The notes under the pieces are model-generated. The model had not been told where the DNA came from, ran no database searches, and was given only the letters and a program-made list of their open reading frames with translations. DNA of 7,210 bases, taken from the NCBI GenBank assembly GCA_945878705.1, contig CAMCUE010000059.1, positions 1-7,210 of the forward strand. The letters run 5' to 3'. The first letter of the stretch is position 1. Every line of letters begins with the position of its first letter. Made by a program: the position numbers and the translations under genes. The stretch is from Ferrithrix thermotolerans DSM 19514 (lineage in GTDB: Bacteria; Actinomycetota; Acidimicrobiia; Acidimicrobiales; Ilumatobacteraceae). This document shows, piece after piece, positions 5,906 to 7,210 of this stretch.

Positions 5906-7210
5906 TTATTCAATAACGAGCAGGACATCACCAGCACCGACAGTGTCGCCAGCCTTGCAACTGATTTTCTTTACTGTCCCGGCTTTGTCTGCTTGAATCT
6001 GATTTTCCATTTTCATGGCTTCAAGCACCAAAACAGCCTCACCTTGTGCTACAACTTGACCTTCAGACACGAGCAACTTAATTACTGTGCCTTGCATCGG
6101 TGCCGTGACCGTTCCAGTCGCGGCCGTCGCCGACTGGCTTGAGCCACGCGAGGCAGATCGAGTTTTTGTTGTTGGTGCGCCTGCGCCGGCAAATGGTGGT
6201 ACCCAAACTTTGACATCAAATCTTTTACCGTTGACCTCAACGACAGTATTTTTCTCAACTAGACCCTCGCTGTTGGCCTGTGTCTCACCGGTCGTTGAAG
6301 TAATTTTCGATAAATCCAAAGTCTCTTCAACCCACTTGGTCGAATGTTTCGTCGCGGCAAAGTCTGGATGTCGCAAAATCGCCAAGTCGGCTTCGATCGT
6401 TGTATGTAAACCTTCAATCTTGGTTTCTTCAAGAGCGCGAATCGTGCGTGCGATCGCGGTCTCGCGGTCTTTGCCCCAAACAATTAACTTTCCAATTAGG
6501 TTGTCGTAATACTGACTGACCGTGTCGCCCGATTCGTAGCCAGCGTCAAATCGCACACCAAACCCATCGGGTGTCGTAAGTTTCGTGATCGTTCCAGGTG
6601 ATGGCAAGAACTTGCCCGCTGTCGGATTCTCGGCGTTGATACGAACTTCAATTGCGTGTCCACGACGCGCAGCCAAAATTTGCTTTTGCGTCATCGGCAA
6701 TTTCTCGCCAGATGCAACACGAATCTGCCACTCGACCAGGTCAATTCCGGTGATTAGTTCAGTGACTGGGTGTTCGACCTGTAATCGTGTGTTCATTTCT
6801 AAAAAGAAAAACTCTTCATCCTGATAAATAAATTCAACAGTGCCTGCATTGAAATAGCCCACTGCTTTTGCGGCCTTGACGGCAGCAGCACCCATTTCTT
6901 CTTCTACGCCATCTGGTAATGCTGGTGCTGGGGCTTCTTCGATAAGTTTTTGGTGGCGTCGTTGCGCTGAGCAGTCGCGTGATGAAACCCACACGACATT
7001 GCCATGAGTGTCACCGACAAGTTGAATTTCAATATGCCGTGGCCACGAGAGATATTTCTCAACATAAATTTCATCCCGGCCAAAAAAGGCTTTCGACTCA
7101 CGCTGCGCAGATTCCATTGCTTCTTGCACGCTCTTTTCGTCGCGCACAACTTTCATACCGCGTCCGCCACCGCCGAATGCTGCTTTGATAGCAACTGGCC
7201 AACCATGGCT
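5906..7210 (-). CDS. Acyl-CoA (acetyl/propionyl-CoA) carboxylase alpha subunit: biotin carboxylase plus biotin carrier domain, N-terminus outside window
   Basis: The gene is open to the right edge, so its N-terminal roughly 150 residues are missing; 434 residues are visible. It carboxylates its own biotin using ATP and bicarbonate, and a separate beta subunit then passes the carboxyl to an acyl-CoA. The fragment begins in the ATP-grasp domain with PVAIKAAFGGGGRGMKVV, followed by RHIEIQ, SRDCSAQRRHQKLIEEAPAP and the catalytic FLEMNTRLQVEHPVTE (about visible residues 136–151). RINAENP and FLPSPGTI mark the biotin carboxylase C-terminal domain. A Thr/Ser/Ala-rich linker (about 340–366) leads to the biotinyl domain, whose EAMKM holds the biotin-accepting Lys400 (codon 6011–6013). 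The order matches mycobacterial AccA3 and propionyl-CoA carboxylase alpha chains. The ATG at 7156 is internal, not the start, because the frame continues upstream through conserved sequence. No beta subunit is in the window, so the acyl substrate is undetermined. Confidence 0.95.
   Translation of the reverse strand, partial: SHGWPVAIKAAFGGGGRGMKVVRDEKSVQEAMESAQRESKAFFGRDEIYVEKYLSWPRHIEIQLVGDTHGNVVWVSSRDCSAQRRHQKLIEEAPAPALPDGVEEEMGAAAVKAAKAVGYFNAGTVEFIYQDEEFFFLEMNTRLQVEHPVTELITGIDLVEWQIRVASGEKLPMTQKQILAARRGHAIEVRINAENPTAGKFLPSPGTITKLTTPDGFGVRFDAGYESGDTVSQYYDNLIGKLIVWGKDRETAIARTIRALEETKIEGLHTTIEADLAILRHPDFAATKHSTKWVEETLDLSKITSTTGETQANSEGLVEKNTVVEVNGKRFDVKVWVPPFAGAGAPTTKTRSASRGSSQSATAATGTVTAPMQGTVIKLLVSEGQVVAQGEAVLVLEAMKMENQIQADKAGTVKKISCKAGDTVGAGDVLLVIE

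Noticed and set aside
7154..7156. ATG at 7156 as the start of the carboxylase subunit
   Set aside because: The same frame stays open for 18 more codons to the edge and encodes the conserved IKAAFGGGGRG of the ATP-grasp domain, so this Met is internal and the gene is merely cut by the window.

Overview
The window reads as a piece of an actinobacterial (Actinomycetota) chromosome of moderate G+C content. The best taxonomic markers are the DapD, which has the long-N-terminal mycobacterial type of tetrahydrodipicolinate succinylase, and the biotin carboxylase–BCCP fusion, which resembles AccA3/PccA of actinobacteria. A stand-alone acyl-CoA mutase catalytic chain and a less G+C-rich base composition than most cultured actinomycetes would fit an environmental lineage such as Acidimicrobiia, but that placement is an inference. 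No RNA gene, CRISPR array, insertion sequence or phage gene is visible, and coding sequence fills nearly everything.

Layout: on the + strand, the window opens inside the 3' end of a RidA-like gene (to 178). It is followed after 16 bp by a cobalamin-dependent acyl-CoA mutase catalytic subunit (195–1772). The remaining genes are on the - strand and are read from right to left: a biotin carboxylase/biotin carrier subunit cut by the right edge (5906–7210), lysS (4280–5848), dapD (3357–4283), an FkbM-family methyltransferase (2366–3346) and a YdjA-like nitroreductase (1797–2354). From lysS to the nitroreductase the genes overlap or lie 5–17 bp apart, so they look like one transcription unit. The mutase and nitroreductase converge tail to tail over a 12-bp-period tandem repeat with no recognisable terminator. 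The 57-bp accA-like/lysS gap is almost wholly occupied by a long imperfect hairpin.

Two functional themes appear. The first is lysine: DapD acts in lysine/diaminopimelate synthesis and LysS charges tRNA-Lys, and their genes overlap by 4 bp. The second is propionate-type carbon: an acyl-CoA carboxylase alpha subunit (which could make methylmalonyl-CoA) and a mutase with the residues expected for methylmalonyl-CoA lie within the same 7 kb, though on opposite strands. The methyltransferase and nitroreductase are accessory members whose substrates cannot be told from sequence.

Nothing here is clearly a new biological system. The items most worth a second look are the mutase lacking its B12 domain beside a RidA homologue without the catalytic arginine, the intergenic hairpin before lysS, the ambiguous lysS start with a tiny overlapping ORF, and the tandem repeat spanning two converging stop codons.
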